A stretch of DNA of 64,000 nt from Pedobacter sp. ISL-64 (GTDB lineage: Bacteria; Bacteroidota; Bacteroidia; Sphingobacteriales; Sphingobacteriaceae), in NCBI RefSeq assembly GCF_018613605.1, contig NZ_JAGGPU010000022.1, positions 40,647-104,646 of the forward strand. The letters run 5' to 3'. A program made the position numbers and the translations under genes. The number at the start of each line of letters is the position of its first letter. Position 1 is the stretch's first letter. The notes below the pieces were generated by a model. That model was not told where the DNA came from and searched no databases. It saw only the letters and a program-made list of their open reading frames with translations. This document shows positions 25,951-33,729 of this stretch, in pieces.

Positions 25951-26065
25951 ATTTTTGGCTTTGAAAAAGCAAAACCTGTATTTCATAGGAACATTTGTCC
26001 CTGCTCTTTGCTTTACTCCGTTGCATTCCGTGTTCGCTCCGATCAGGTTTAGGAACACAAAACAG
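25951..26065 (+). repeat. Long direct repeat, copy 2 (about 115 bp)
   Basis: Second copy, 310 bp after the first. It differs from copy 1 by a few substitutions and one extra A. The following sequence to 26383 has no gene that I can support and holds only the AT-rich leader of the acyl-CoA dehydrogenase gene. Confidence 0.85.
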
Positions 26066-26383
26066 GGCGTTAGCGTTAATTGCTTGCAAGGTTTAAAAAG
26101 AATCCATTTCAACAATATTTTGCGAAAAACTGAATGTATACATCTATTGCCATTCCTTCAATTTTATCTACATTCATCAAAAACTCCATATAATTAGTTT
26201 ATTCTGCTATAGTTGTAAAAAAAACAGAAAAAACTTTCTCCATTAATTTCAAGGTTTAAAATTAACCGATAAACTAATTGAACCGAATACCATTTCATTC
26301 TGTAATTGCACAAATATTTAATGGTAACTAACTATCAAATAATTGTTTATAATTGCCTCAACTAACTATAAAATATAAATTTA

Positions 26384-27538
26384 ATGAGCGTAAGCTTCGA
26401 TTTTTCAGAAACAGAAACTCAGCAGAGTGTAAAGGCCATGGTCCGCGATTTTGCAGAGAAAAACATCCGTCCACATATAATGGAATGGGATGAGGCACAG
26501 CATTTTCCTGTCGAATTGTTTAAACAGCTCGGAGAATTAGGCTTAATGGGCGTTTTGGTCCCCGAAGAATATGGAGGCTCTGGATTGGGCTATCAGGAAT
26601 ATGTTGATGTAATTGTAGAAGTGGCCCGGGTTTGTGGTTCAATCGGCTTATCGCTGGCTGCACACAACTCTTTATGTACCGGGCATATTCTGGCCTTTGC
26701 CAATGCAGAACAGAAGCAGAGGTGGTTACCAAAACTGGCTACGGCCGAATGGATTGGTGCCTGGGGTTTAACAGAAGCAAACACAGGTTCGGATGCACTG
26801 AGAATGATGACCACCGCTGTTGAAGATGGTGATGACTATATAATAAATGGTGCAAAAAACTGGATTACCCATGGTAAAAGTGGCGATATTGCAGTGGTGA
26901 TGGTGAGAACAGGGGAGCAGGGAAGTTCGAAAGGGATTTCGGCCATTGTGGTAGAGCGTGGTACACCAGGTTTTACAGCAGGCAAAAAAGAAAATAAATT
27001 AGGCATGCGTGCATCAGAAACCACAGAAATGATTTTTGATAACTGCCGTGTGCCAAAGGCTAATTTATTGGGTAATGTTGGTGAAGGTTTTAAACAGGCG
27101 ATGAAAGTGTTGGATGGCGGAAGGATTTCTATTGCGGCATTGGCTTTAGGTATTGCAAAAGGTGCTTTTGATGCTGCGGTAGCTTATTCAAAACAACGCC
27201 AACAGTTTGGTCAGCCCATTGCCAGCTTTCAGGCCATTAGTTTTAAACTGGCTGATATGGCTACCGAAATTGAAGCAGCCGAATTATTGATCCGCCAGGC
27301 GGCAGATTTAAAGAACAGGCATTTGCCCATGACAAAAGAATCGGCCATGGCAAAATATTTTGCCTCAGAGGTTTCGGTAAGGGTAGCAACAGAAGCTGTT
27401 CAGATATTTGGCGGTTATGGTTATACCAAAGATTTTCCGGTAGAAAAATTTTATCGCGATAGTAAATTATGTACAATAGGCGAAGGAACGTCTGAAATAC
27501 AGAAAATTGTAATTGCAAGAGAAGTATTATCAAGGTAG
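26384..27538 (+). CDS. Acyl-CoA dehydrogenase
   Basis: FAD enzyme that introduces the alpha-beta double bond in acyl-CoA, in the cytosol. The 384 residues match the short/branched-chain family: YGGSGLGYQEYV, WGLTEANTGSDALRM (FAD/substrate loop), KNWITHG, and the C-terminal GGYGYTKDFPVEKFYRDSKLCTIGEGTSEIQK with the catalytic Glu in GEGTSE. Chain-length preference cannot be fixed. It stands alone; its stop codon is at the edge of an AGG-word repeat. Confidence 0.94.
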   Translation: MSVSFDFSETETQQSVKAMVRDFAEKNIRPHIMEWDEAQHFPVELFKQLGELGLMGVLVPEEYGGSGLGYQEYVDVIVEVARVCGSIGLSLAAHNSLCTGHILAFANAEQKQRWLPKLATAEWIGAWGLTEANTGSDALRMMTTAVEDGDDYIINGAKNWITHGKSGDIAVVMVRTGEQGSSKGISAIVVERGTPGFTAGKKENKLGMRASETTEMIFDNCRVPKANLLGNVGEGFKQAMKVLDGGRISIAALALGIAKGAFDAAVAYSKQRQQFGQPIASFQAISFKLADMATEIEAAELLIRQAADLKNRHLPMTKESAMAKYFASEVSVRVATEAVQIFGGYGYTKDFPVEKFYRDSKLCTIGEGTSEIQKIVIAREVLSR

Positions 27539-27609
27539 AGGGTTTAAGGTAGAAGGTTTAGGGCTTATGCATTGAACCTTATACCTTAAACCTTTCGCCT
27601 TCAACCTTA
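27539..27609. repeat. AGGTTTAAGG-word inverted array after acyl-CoA dehydrogenase
   Basis: Begins right at the stop codon. The left half repeats GGTTTAAGGTAGAAGG-like words, the right half their complements (CCTTATACCTTAAACC), so it can fold back. Same family as 835-872, 27958-28043 and 57994-58071. Confidence 0.65.
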
Positions 27610-27632
27610 TAAAAACCAAATATATTATGAGC

Positions 27633-27665
27633 ATCCGGACGGTTTAACCACCTCCGGATTTTTTT
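27633..27665 (+). terminator. Terminator after acyl-CoA dehydrogenase
   Basis: Stem ATCCGGA / TCCGGAT (27633-27639, 27653-27659) with an inner GGT/ACC pair and seven T. The following spacer to 27783 contains another word array (CAATGGGCAATTATCAATAA with CTATTGACCATTGAAC, 27730-27770). Confidence 0.75.
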
Positions 27666-27783
27666 GTTTTAAAATTTTCAAAACCAACTTTAAATTGCCG
27701 GTGTTTTTATTAAAGATTAAAGACTAATAATCAATGGGCAATTATCAATAAACTATTGACCATTGAACTAATGAACTAAAAAT

Positions 27784-27957
27784 ATGGCAAAGTATTCAGA
27801 AAAAGCTGGTGAGAAAGTAGAAAAAACCATGCACGAAATGAAAGAAGGTAAGCTTAAAAGCGGGTCAGGTAAAAAAGTGACTTCCAAAAAGCAGGCAATA
27901 GCTATCGGATTATCGGAAGCCAGGAAAGAAGGAGCGAAGGTGCCGAAAAAAGGTTAG
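27784..27957 (+). CDS. Small basic protein, DUF6496-type
   Basis: A 57-residue, lysine-rich protein: MAKYSEKAGEKVEKTMHEMK, then GKLKSGSGKKVTSKKQAIAI and a C-terminal LSEARKEGAKVPKKG. This pattern, with KSGSGKKVTxxKQAIAIGLSEARK, recurs in many bacteria as a small domain of unknown function; I assign it to the DUF6496 type from memory of the pattern. Role unknown; possibly nucleic-acid associated. Confidence 0.72.
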   Translation: MAKYSEKAGEKVEKTMHEMKEGKLKSGSGKKVTSKKQAIAIGLSEARKEGAKVPKKG

Positions 27958-28043
27958 GTGGCAAAGGGTTTATGGTGTAAGGTTTTAAAACTAATCTTCA
28001 AAATAATAATTTCCCCTAAACCCTAAACCCTAAACCATTTACC
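27958..28043. repeat. AGGTTTAGGG-word array between convergent genes
   Basis: Fills the spacer exactly between two convergent stop codons. Left part GGGTTTATGGTGTAAGG, right part CCCTAAACCCTAAACCCT, complementary and able to fold. On the minus strand the stop TAA of the next gene is the first three bases of TAAGGTAAATGG. Confidence 0.65.
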
Positions 28044-28430
28044 TTACTGCGGTATATCTTTTGTAGTTAAAATGCTATCTACTACATAAACGCTAAATCC
28101 GCGCCAGGGCAGGGTATTTTTATATTCTTTATAGTGGAGTTCGTAAAATTTGCCACTATTGGCCATCATTTTATCTGCAATTTCTTTACTTGCAATAGAA
28201 AACTCAAACTCATTATTTTGTAATGTTCCCGCTTGTCTGGATTTTACCCCACTCTGGATCAATTTCCCTTCGTAGGTTTTAAACAGATAGCCTTTCTTTA
28301 CTACATAATTTAATTCGCCGGCTTTAACGCCTTCGCCAAAAACAAAGAAATACCGGTAATAGCAGATTGCTACTAGTAAAATAACGACTATAACTGCGAT
28401 AATTGAGCCTACTTTTTTGCCTGTTGTCAT
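28044..28430 (-). CDS. Membrane-anchored hypothetical protein, 128 aa
   Basis: N-terminal transmembrane helix (about residues 8-28), then a periplasmic-facing domain beginning GEGVKAGELNYVVKKGYLFKTYEGKLIQ. This small protein is widespread in Bacteroidota without a known function. Length and start codon look normal; it is monocistronic. Confidence 0.78.
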   Translation of the reverse strand: MTTGKKVGSIIAVIVVILLVAICYYRYFFVFGEGVKAGELNYVVKKGYLFKTYEGKLIQSGVKSRQAGTLQNNEFEFSIASKEIADKMMANSGKFYELHYKEYKNTLPWRGFSVYVVDSILTTKDIPQ

Positions 28431-28536
28431 ATCATATAATGGATATATAAATGTAGGTAAACAACAGTTTAGTTTAACTAACGATTTTAAATAAATTTTC
28501 TTTTTATAAAACCTTTCTCATTTTCAATATTTTGCT

Positions 28537-28544
28537 TACATTTG
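28537..28544 (+). promoter_or_regulatory. Probable -7 element for rpsU
   Basis: TACATTTG followed by C, a TAnnTTTG match 55 nt before the rpsU ATG. The -33 region is AT-rich without a clear TTG. Confidence 0.55.
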
Positions 28545-28581
28545 CAGCCCCGATAGCACGGGAAATTTTAAAAACCACGAG

Positions 28582-28588
28582 AGGAGGT
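28582..28588 (+). promoter_or_regulatory. Strong Shine-Dalgarno of rpsU
   Basis: AGGAGGT (within GAGAGGAGGTAT), 11 nt before the ATG at 28600. Most genes here lack any SD because Bacteroidota ribosomes largely ignore it, the anti-SD being held by bS21, bS18 and bS6. A near-perfect SD on the bS21 gene itself is therefore likely regulatory: ribosomes without bS21 would favour it. Confidence 0.75.
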
Positions 28589-28599
28589 ATTTCAGCGTT

Positions 28600-28794
28600 A
28601 TGATCATTATCAACATTAAAGACGGCGAATCATTAGATAAAGCCCTTAAACGTTTCAAGAAAAAGTTTGAAAAAACTGGTGTATTGAGAGAACTACGTAG
28701 TCGCCAAGCATACGAGAAAAAATCCGTTGCTCGCCGTACTGAAATTAAACATGCTGTTTACATTCAGAATATGAATCTAGATACAACTTCTTAG
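28600..28794 (+). CDS. rpsU: 30S ribosomal protein bS21
   Basis: Small-subunit protein near the 3' end of 16S rRNA. The 64-residue sequence IIINIKDGESLDKALKRFKK... with RRTEIKHAVYIQN is a normal bS21. In Bacteroidota bS21 helps to sequester the anti-Shine-Dalgarno sequence, and this gene carries a strong SD, which suggests autoregulation. A terminator follows; xerC-like and hpf come next. Confidence 0.96.
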   Translation: MIIINIKDGESLDKALKRFKKKFEKTGVLRELRSRQAYEKKSVARRTEIKHAVYIQNMNLDTTS

Positions 28795-28813
28795 TTGTTT
28801 ACGATATAAAAAC

Positions 28814-28849
28814 AAAAAAGTCCTGATCATTTGATCGGGACTTTTTTGT
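28814..28849 (+). terminator. Terminator of rpsU
   Basis: Stem AAAAAAGTCCTGATCA / TGATCGGGACTTTTTT (28814-28829, 28832-28847) with one G-U pair, 2-nt gap at the tip, T-run. Confidence 0.88.
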
Positions 28850-28952
28850 TTTAAAAAGAAATCAAAAACTTTACAATAAACAATTAATTAATGATTTCTT
28901 TATATCAAAACTATTTGTAACTTCATATCAATGCCCAGCAAAAAGATATTGA

Positions 28953-29837
28953 ATGTTGCTAAAAAGTTTTATAACCTATTTAACTCACGAGAAGCGCTAT
29001 TCTCGGCACACCATTACCTCTTATCAAACAGATTTAGATCAGTTTGAAGAGTATGCCAATATTACATTCGAGCTAAACTTTTTAGAAGTTAAGCATATTC
29101 ATCTCAGGAGCTATATGGTAGATCTGATGGAGAAGAAAGTATCAGAACATACCATCAATAGAAAAATTTCGACATTAAGGAGTTTTTATAAATTTTTGCA
29201 GCGAACCGGAAAGATTGATCAAAATCCAACCATTTTAATCAAAGCACCAAAAATACCCAAAAGGTTACCCGTATTTGTTGATTCTCAAAAAATGGATCAG
29301 CTATTGGATTCGGAGCATTATTTTAATGAGAGCTTCTCTTCTGTTCGCGATCACCTGGTAATCGAGTTGCTTTTTGGTACCGGCATGCGTTTAACAGAAC
29401 TACTCCAGTTAAAAGATACTGATATTGATATTTATTCGGGAACAATAAAGGTATTGGGTAAAAGAAATAAAGAACGGATCATTCCTGTAAATAAACAGCT
29501 TATCAATCAGGTAAATACCTATGTTGAGCTAAAAAAGTTGCAAAACTTTAATAACAATTTGCCTATCTTAATCGTTACCAATACAGGTGCAGCGGCATAT
29601 CCAAAGTTAATATACCGTATTGTTACCTCATACCTAAACCACGTATCAACCAATGAGAAGAAAAGTCCCCACGTGCTTCGGCACAGTTATGCAACAAGCC
29701 TGCTAAATGCAGGAGCAGATCTAAATGCAATTAAAGAACTTTTGGGTCACGCCAGCTTAGCAGCAACCCAGGTTTACACCCACAATTCGATCGAAAGATT
29801 AAAAACAATTTATAAACAAGCCCATCCAAAGGCGTAA
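28953..29837 (+). CDS. Tyrosine recombinase, XerC/XerD type
   Basis: Site-specific recombinase of 294 residues that resolves chromosome dimers. The N-terminal SAM-like DNA-binding domain starts SFITYLTHEKRYSRHTITSY; the catalytic domain has Arg in GTGMRLTELL, Lys in LGKRNKERIIPV, HVLRHSYATSLL (His-x-x-Arg), GHASLAATQVYTH (His and the Tyr nucleophile). All catalytic residues are present. Its fixed place between rpsU and hpf argues for a housekeeping Xer rather than a mobile integrase; XerC versus XerD cannot be settled from this window. Confidence 0.92.
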   Translation: MLLKSFITYLTHEKRYSRHTITSYQTDLDQFEEYANITFELNFLEVKHIHLRSYMVDLMEKKVSEHTINRKISTLRSFYKFLQRTGKIDQNPTILIKAPKIPKRLPVFVDSQKMDQLLDSEHYFNESFSSVRDHLVIELLFGTGMRLTELLQLKDTDIDIYSGTIKVLGKRNKERIIPVNKQLINQVNTYVELKKLQNFNNNLPILIVTNTGAAAYPKLIYRIVTSYLNHVSTNEKKSPHVLRHSYATSLLNAGADLNAIKELLGHASLAATQVYTHNSIERLKTIYKQAHPKA

Positions 29838-29840
29838 AAA

Positions 29841-29847
29841 AAGGAGG
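29841..29847 (+). promoter_or_regulatory. Strong Shine-Dalgarno of hpf
   Basis: AAGGAGG, 4 nt before the ATG at 29852 and just after the xerC-like stop codon. With rpsU this is the second strong SD in the locus; other start sites I inspected have none. Confidence 0.7.
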
Positions 29848-29851
29848 AAAA

Positions 29852-30199
29852 ATGAAAATCGGAGTTCAATCAATCCACTTCAGTGCAGACAGTAAGTTGT
29901 TAGATTTTGTACAAAAAAAAGCAAATAAGCTAGATCAGTTTTTCGACCAGATCATCAGCGGAGAAGTGTATTTAAAGTTAGAAAACGTAGAGGATGAGGC
30001 CAATAAAATTAGTGAGATAAAACTCATTGTACCGGGAGGGACCCTCTTCGCTAAAGAACAATGTAAATCATTCGAAGAAGCCACAGATCTGGCAATTGAA
30101 TCGTTAAGAAAGCAGATCACTAAACATAAGGATAAAACACGCGCAAAATTAAGTGAGCATAAAGCAATTTTAAGCGAAAGCGAAGCCGCTGATTATTAA
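29852..30199 (+). CDS. hpf: Ribosome hibernation promoting factor (HPF/RaiA family, short form)
   Basis: Binds the 30S decoding centre and holds ribosomes in an inactive state. The 115-residue product covers only the N-terminal RaiA/HPF domain: MKIGVQSIHFSADSKLLDFV, then the lysine-rich helix ESLRKQITKHKDKTRAKL. The long-form C-terminal dimerisation domain is absent. It has a strong SD and a following terminator. A degenerate copy of its 3' end lies about 300 bp downstream. Confidence 0.92.
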   Translation: MKIGVQSIHFSADSKLLDFVQKKANKLDQFFDQIISGEVYLKLENVEDEANKISEIKLIVPGGTLFAKEQCKSFEEATDLAIESLRKQITKHKDKTRAKLSEHKAILSESEAADY

Positions 30200-30219
30200 A
30201 AATTAGCATTATTTTAAGA

Positions 30220-30256
30220 AAAGGCAACATGATTAATCATTATGTTGCCTTTTTTA
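30220..30256 (+). terminator. Terminator after hpf
   Basis: Stem AAAGGCAACAT / ATGTTGCCTTT (30220-30230, 30242-30252), then T-run. Confidence 0.88.
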
Positions 30257-30435
30257 TGGACTACCGTGAGGAATTTGCTGTTGTTTTTAACTAATTAATA
30301 AATGGTATCGATTGATTTTTTTGTAAAATTAATAAGGATGTAAACGATTTGGTGATGTTAAAGGAGATAAGAAGTGGTAGCCGGAAAGCGCCAGGACATG
30401 AGAGCAAGTGCAATTAAACTTAAAAACCGATTCAT

Positions 30436-30522
30436 ATTCGTTAGAACACAGAAAAAGTTAAAAAAATAATACAATTTTAAGCGAAAGCAAAGCGACTGAT
30501 TATGAAGTACCTATTATTTTAA
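30436..30522 (+). repeat. Degenerate copy of the hpf 3' end
   Basis: The 536-nt spacer 30200-30735 has no intact gene. In it, CAATTTTAAGCGAAAGCAAA followed by GCGACTGATTATG repeats the hpf C-terminal coding region at 30165-30197 with few changes, and weaker matching extends to about 85 bp on both sides. It is not translated as an ORF of note. A partial tandem duplication or the scar of one. Confidence 0.65.
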
Positions 30523-30578
30523 ATCGTCTTAATTGAGTGGGAGGGCTAAAAATTTCGCTATTTTTTTTCAAATTTATT

Positions 30579-30607
30579 TTGAAGTGAAATATAAGTGTGT
30601 ATATTTG
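30579..30607 (+). promoter_or_regulatory. Promoter of the tRNA-tuf operon
   Basis: TTG at 30579-30581 and TATATTTG at 30600-30607, 18-nt gap, 128 nt before the first tRNA. Confidence 0.65.
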
Positions 30608-30735
30608 CATTCCCTTTCGGAAACGGTGTTAGGCCAAGAAGAAAAGGCTTGTTCTTTAAAAAGATAAAAGTTTTAAAAAAACACGTTAATAGTATGAAAA
30701 ATGAAGATTTTTCGTATCATTGCACAAAATTTAAA

Positions 30736-30808
<73 letters not shown>

Positions 30809-30847
30809 CTTTTTATTTTAAAGTGTTAGCATTTTAAAGTAAAAAAT

Positions 30848-30930
30848 GGGGAGATTCCAGAGCGGCCAAATGGGACAGACTGTAACTCTGTTATCGCAAG
30901 ATTTCGAAGGTTCGAATCCTTCTCTCCCCA
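30848..30930 (+). tRNA. tRNA-Tyr (GTA)
   Basis: Acceptor GGGGAGA pairs TCTCCCC, discriminator A; anticodon loop CTGTAAC gives GTA; long variable arm as expected of a class II tRNA. Confidence 0.97.
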
Positions 30931-31011
30931 CACTTTAAATGAACGACCAAATGTTTTAATGAGAGATTATTTCTATCATTCTTTCATTCAATCAATCACT
31001 GGTTTTTAAAA

Positions 31012-31087
31012 GCGGAAGTAGCTCAGTTGGTAGAGCGATAGCCTTCCAAGCTATAGGTCGCGAGTTCGAACCTCGTCTTCCGCTCCA
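31012..31087 (+). tRNA. tRNA-Gly (TCC)
   Basis: Acceptor GCGGAAG pairs CTTCCGC; anticodon loop CTTCCAA gives TCC; the only tRNA of this cluster with an encoded CCA (31085-31087). Confidence 0.97.
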
Positions 31088-31167
31088 ATAAAAATTAGAA
31101 AGTGGGCAGTTATTGGTAACAGTTTTAATTTGGTTAAAACTAAAAGGCTGGAACTGGAAACTAAAAA

Positions 31168-31239
<72 letters not shown>

Positions 31240-31364
31240 CAGGATAATAAAGCTTTGTTAAATCTGTTTAATATGCAGGGTAGACAAGGTTTTTTGTGTT
31301 GCATTGCATCAAAACAATAAATAAAATTAATAAAAAGTTAACCTACTAATTAGTTATAAATAAA

Positions 31365-32552
31365 ATGGCAAAAGAAAAATTTGACCGTAGTAAACCGCAC
31401 TTAAACATCGGTACAATCGGTCACGTCGATCACGGTAAAACAACTTTAACAGCAGCTATTACAAAAGTTTTAGCTGATGCAGGTTTATCTGAGGCACGTT
31501 CATTCGATTCAATTGACTCAGCTCCTGAGGAAAAAGAAAGAGGTATTACAATTAATACTGCGCACGTTGAGTATTCAACTGCAAACCGTCACTACGCACA
31601 CGTAGATTGTCCAGGTCACGCGGATTATGTTAAAAACATGGTTACAGGTGCGGCTCAAATGGATGGTGCTATTATCGTTGTTGCTGCTACTGATGGTCCA
31701 ATGCCACAAACTCGTGAGCACATCTTATTGGCTCGTCAGGTTGGTGTACCTTCATTGGTTGTATTCATGAACAAAGTGGATATGGTTGATGATCCTGAAT
31801 TATTAGAATTAGTAGAAATGGAAGTTCGTGAATTATTATCGTTCTACGATTTCCCTGGTGATGATATTCCTGTTATTCAAGGTTCTGCTTTAGGTGGTTT
31901 GAACGGAGATGCTAAATGGGTAGCAAAAATTATGGAATTAATGGATGCTGTTGATAGCTACATTCCAATTCCTCCACGTTTAACTGAGCTTCCATTCTTG
32001 ATGCCTGTTGAAGATGTATTCTCGATCACTGGTCGTGGTACTGTAGCAACTGGTCGTATCGAGCGTGGTGTAATCAACTCTGGAGATCCAGTTGAAATCT
32101 TAGGTATGGGTGCTGAGAACTTAAAATCTACAGTAACTGGTGTTGAGATGTTCCGTAAGATCTTAGATTATGGTGAAGCTGGTGATAACGTAGGTTTATT
32201 GTTACGTGGTATTGAGAAAACTGATATCCGTCGTGGTATGGTAATCTGTAAACCAGGTTCAGTAACTCCTCACACTGATTTCAAAGCTGAGATCTATGTA
32301 TTATCAAAAGCAGAAGGTGGTCGTCACACTCCATTCTTCAACAAATACCGTCCTCAATTCTATTTCCGTACTACAGATGTTACTGGTGAGATTTCACTAG
32401 CTGAAGGTACTGAGATGGTAATGCCAGGTGATAACGTTACAATCACTGTAAAGTTGATCAACGCTATCGCAATGGAAAAAGGTCTACGTTTCGCTATCCG
32501 TGAAGGTGGTAGAACAGTAGGTGCTGGTCAGGTAACTGAAATTTTAAAATAA
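31365..32552 (+). CDS. tuf: Translation elongation factor EF-Tu
   Basis: GTPase that carries aminoacyl-tRNA to the ribosome. The 395 residues contain G1 GHVDHGKT, G3 DCPGH, G4 NKVD and the SAL motif, followed by beta-barrel domains 2 and 3 (ERGITIN, GRGTVATGRIERG, PQFYFRTTDVTG). Codon use is strongly biased to GGT, CGT and the like, as in highly expressed genes. It follows four tRNAs and precedes tRNA-Trp and secE. Confidence 0.99.
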   Translation: MAKEKFDRSKPHLNIGTIGHVDHGKTTLTAAITKVLADAGLSEARSFDSIDSAPEEKERGITINTAHVEYSTANRHYAHVDCPGHADYVKNMVTGAAQMDGAIIVVAATDGPMPQTREHILLARQVGVPSLVVFMNKVDMVDDPELLELVEMEVRELLSFYDFPGDDIPVIQGSALGGLNGDAKWVAKIMELMDAVDSYIPIPPRLTELPFLMPVEDVFSITGRGTVATGRIERGVINSGDPVEILGMGAENLKSTVTGVEMFRKILDYGEAGDNVGLLLRGIEKTDIRRGMVICKPGSVTPHTDFKAEIYVLSKAEGGRHTPFFNKYRPQFYFRTTDVTGEISLAEGTEMVMPGDNVTITVKLINAIAMEKGLRFAIREGGRTVGAGQVTEILK

Positions 32553-32591
32553 TCTTAAATCCCGATTTATCGGGACTAAAGAAAAATAAGA

Positions 32592-32629
32592 AAAGCAAAG
32601 TGTTTAAGTGCGCTTAAGCACTTTGCTTT
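32592..32629 (+). terminator. Strong hairpin after tuf, without U-run
   Basis: A 17-bp stem (AAAGCAAAGTGTTTAAG with CTTAAGCACTTTGCTTT, one G-U) and a 4-nt loop. No T-run follows and tRNA-Trp begins 6 nt later, so this may be a processing or partial termination site rather than a full terminator. Confidence 0.6.
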
Positions 32630-32635
32630 CTAATT

Positions 32636-32706
32636 ACGGGAATAGTTCAACGGTAGAATAGAGGTCTCCAAAACCTTTGATCAGGGTTCGAATCCTTGTT
32701 CCCGTG
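32636..32706 (+). tRNA. tRNA-Trp (CCA)
   Basis: Acceptor ACGGGAA pairs TTCCCGT, discriminator G; anticodon loop CTCCAAA gives CCA. Located between tuf and secE. Confidence 0.97.
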
Positions 32707-32810
32707 CTCAAAACAATGGTTGAGTAATTGAATGAGTGAATGATTAAATTTGAAGGTTAGCTTTCGAATATTATCATTCACTCATTTAGTCATTCTGTCA
32801 TTCAATAAAT
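32707..32810. repeat. GAATGAGTGAATG-word inverted array in the secE leader
   Basis: Left part GAATGAGTGAATGATTAAAT, right part ATTCACTCATTTAGTCATTC with CTGTCATTCAAT, complementary and able to fold. It is the spacer between tRNA-Trp and secE. Confidence 0.55.
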
Positions 32811-32815
32811 TAAAT

Positions 32816-33013
32816 ATGGCTAAAGTAGTTGAGTTTATAAAAGAATCGTACGATGAAATGACCCAGAAGGTTACATGGCCTACTTGGGGTGAACTGCAAA
32901 GTTCTGCAATTCTTGTATTAGTGGCTTCTTTAATTATTGCATTGGTTATTTTTGCAATGGATAAAGGATCAACATTTGTGTTAGATACTTTTTATAAATC
33001 ACTTTCTAATTAA
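32816..33013 (+). CDS. secE: Preprotein translocase subunit SecE
   Basis: Small essential subunit of the SecYEG channel. The 65-residue protein MAKVVEFIKESYDEMTQKVTWPTWGELQSS has the amphipathic N-terminal helix with KVTWPTW and one transmembrane helix (about 32-52), the single-TM form usual outside enterobacteria. ATG at 32816 is chosen; the upstream in-frame extension runs through the repeat array. nusG follows after 9 nt. Confidence 0.95.
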   Translation: MAKVVEFIKESYDEMTQKVTWPTWGELQSSAILVLVASLIIALVIFAMDKGSTFVLDTFYKSLSN

Positions 33014-33022
33014 TATTTACTA

Positions 33023-33562
33023 ATGAGCGATCTAAAGTGGTACGTTGTAAGGGCTGTTAGCGGTAAGGAAAAGAAAGTAAAACAGTACATTGATGCTGAG
33101 ATCAGCCGTTTAGGTTTCTCTCATTTGGTTCCTCAGGTTTTAATACCAATGGAAAAATATTACCAAATGAAAGATGGTAAAAAAATTGCCAAAGAACGTA
33201 ACTTTTATCCTGGTTATGTTTTAATCGAAGCTACATTAGATGGAGAATTAGAACACATCATTAAAGGAATTAATAGTGTTATTGGTTTCTTGGGTGATAA
33301 AGCTGGCAATCCAATCCCAATGCGCCAGGCAGAAGTTAACCGTATTTTAGGTGTGGTTGATGAAATGAGCGAGCAAGGTGAAACGATGAACGTGCCTTAC
33401 TATGTTGGCGAAGGCATTAAAGTAATGGACGGACCTTTCAATGGTTTCTCAGGTATTATCGAAGAGGTAAACGAAGAGAAGAAAAAACTGAAAGTAATGG
33501 TTAAGATTTTCGGTCGTAAAACGCCGCTTGAACTTAACTACATGCAAGTAGAAAAAGAGTAA
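33023..33562 (+). CDS. nusG: Transcription termination/antitermination factor NusG
   Basis: Binds RNA polymerase and couples it to Rho or the ribosome. The 179 residues contain the NGN domain (WYVVRAVSGKEKKVKQYID, FYPGYVLIEA) and the C-terminal KOW domain (VMDGPFNGFSGIIEEVNEEKKKLKVMVKIFGR). It forms a unit with secE that stops at the terminator at 33588. Confidence 0.97.
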   Translation: MSDLKWYVVRAVSGKEKKVKQYIDAEISRLGFSHLVPQVLIPMEKYYQMKDGKKIAKERNFYPGYVLIEATLDGELEHIIKGINSVIGFLGDKAGNPIPMRQAEVNRILGVVDEMSEQGETMNVPYYVGEGIKVMDGPFNGFSGIIEEVNEEKKKLKVMVKIFGRKTPLELNYMQVEKE

Positions 33563-33587
33563 GGAATTATTTTGAGATATTCAGAAG

Positions 33588-33612
33588 CCCCGATTAATTC
33601 GGGGTTTTTTTT
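33588..33612 (+). terminator. Terminator after nusG
   Basis: Stem CCCCGA / TCGGGG with a TTAAT loop and eight T. It ends the secE-nusG unit before the inserted genes. Confidence 0.88.
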
Positions 33613-33729
33613 GTCTTCATTTTTTTAGATACGTTTTTGTCTTATTTGTTTGTAGTTTTAAATTTATTGCTATATTAGTTCACCTCATCTCTCAAATAAT
33701 TATTAATTATCAAAATCTAAATTAACAAA

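Noticed and set aside
25583..26197. Several ORFs of 60-140 codons in both strands
   Set aside because: They lie in the long direct repeats and GC-rich module and repeat each other's sequence because the DNA is duplicated; no protein-like composition.
27539..28043. CRISPR array, because of clustered short repeats
   Set aside because: Repeats are 8-16 nt words without regular spacers and no cas genes are present.
28953..29837. Integrase of a mobile element or genomic island
   Set aside because: The gene sits in the rpsU-hpf order, has no att-like repeats nearby and looks like a chromosomal Xer recombinase.
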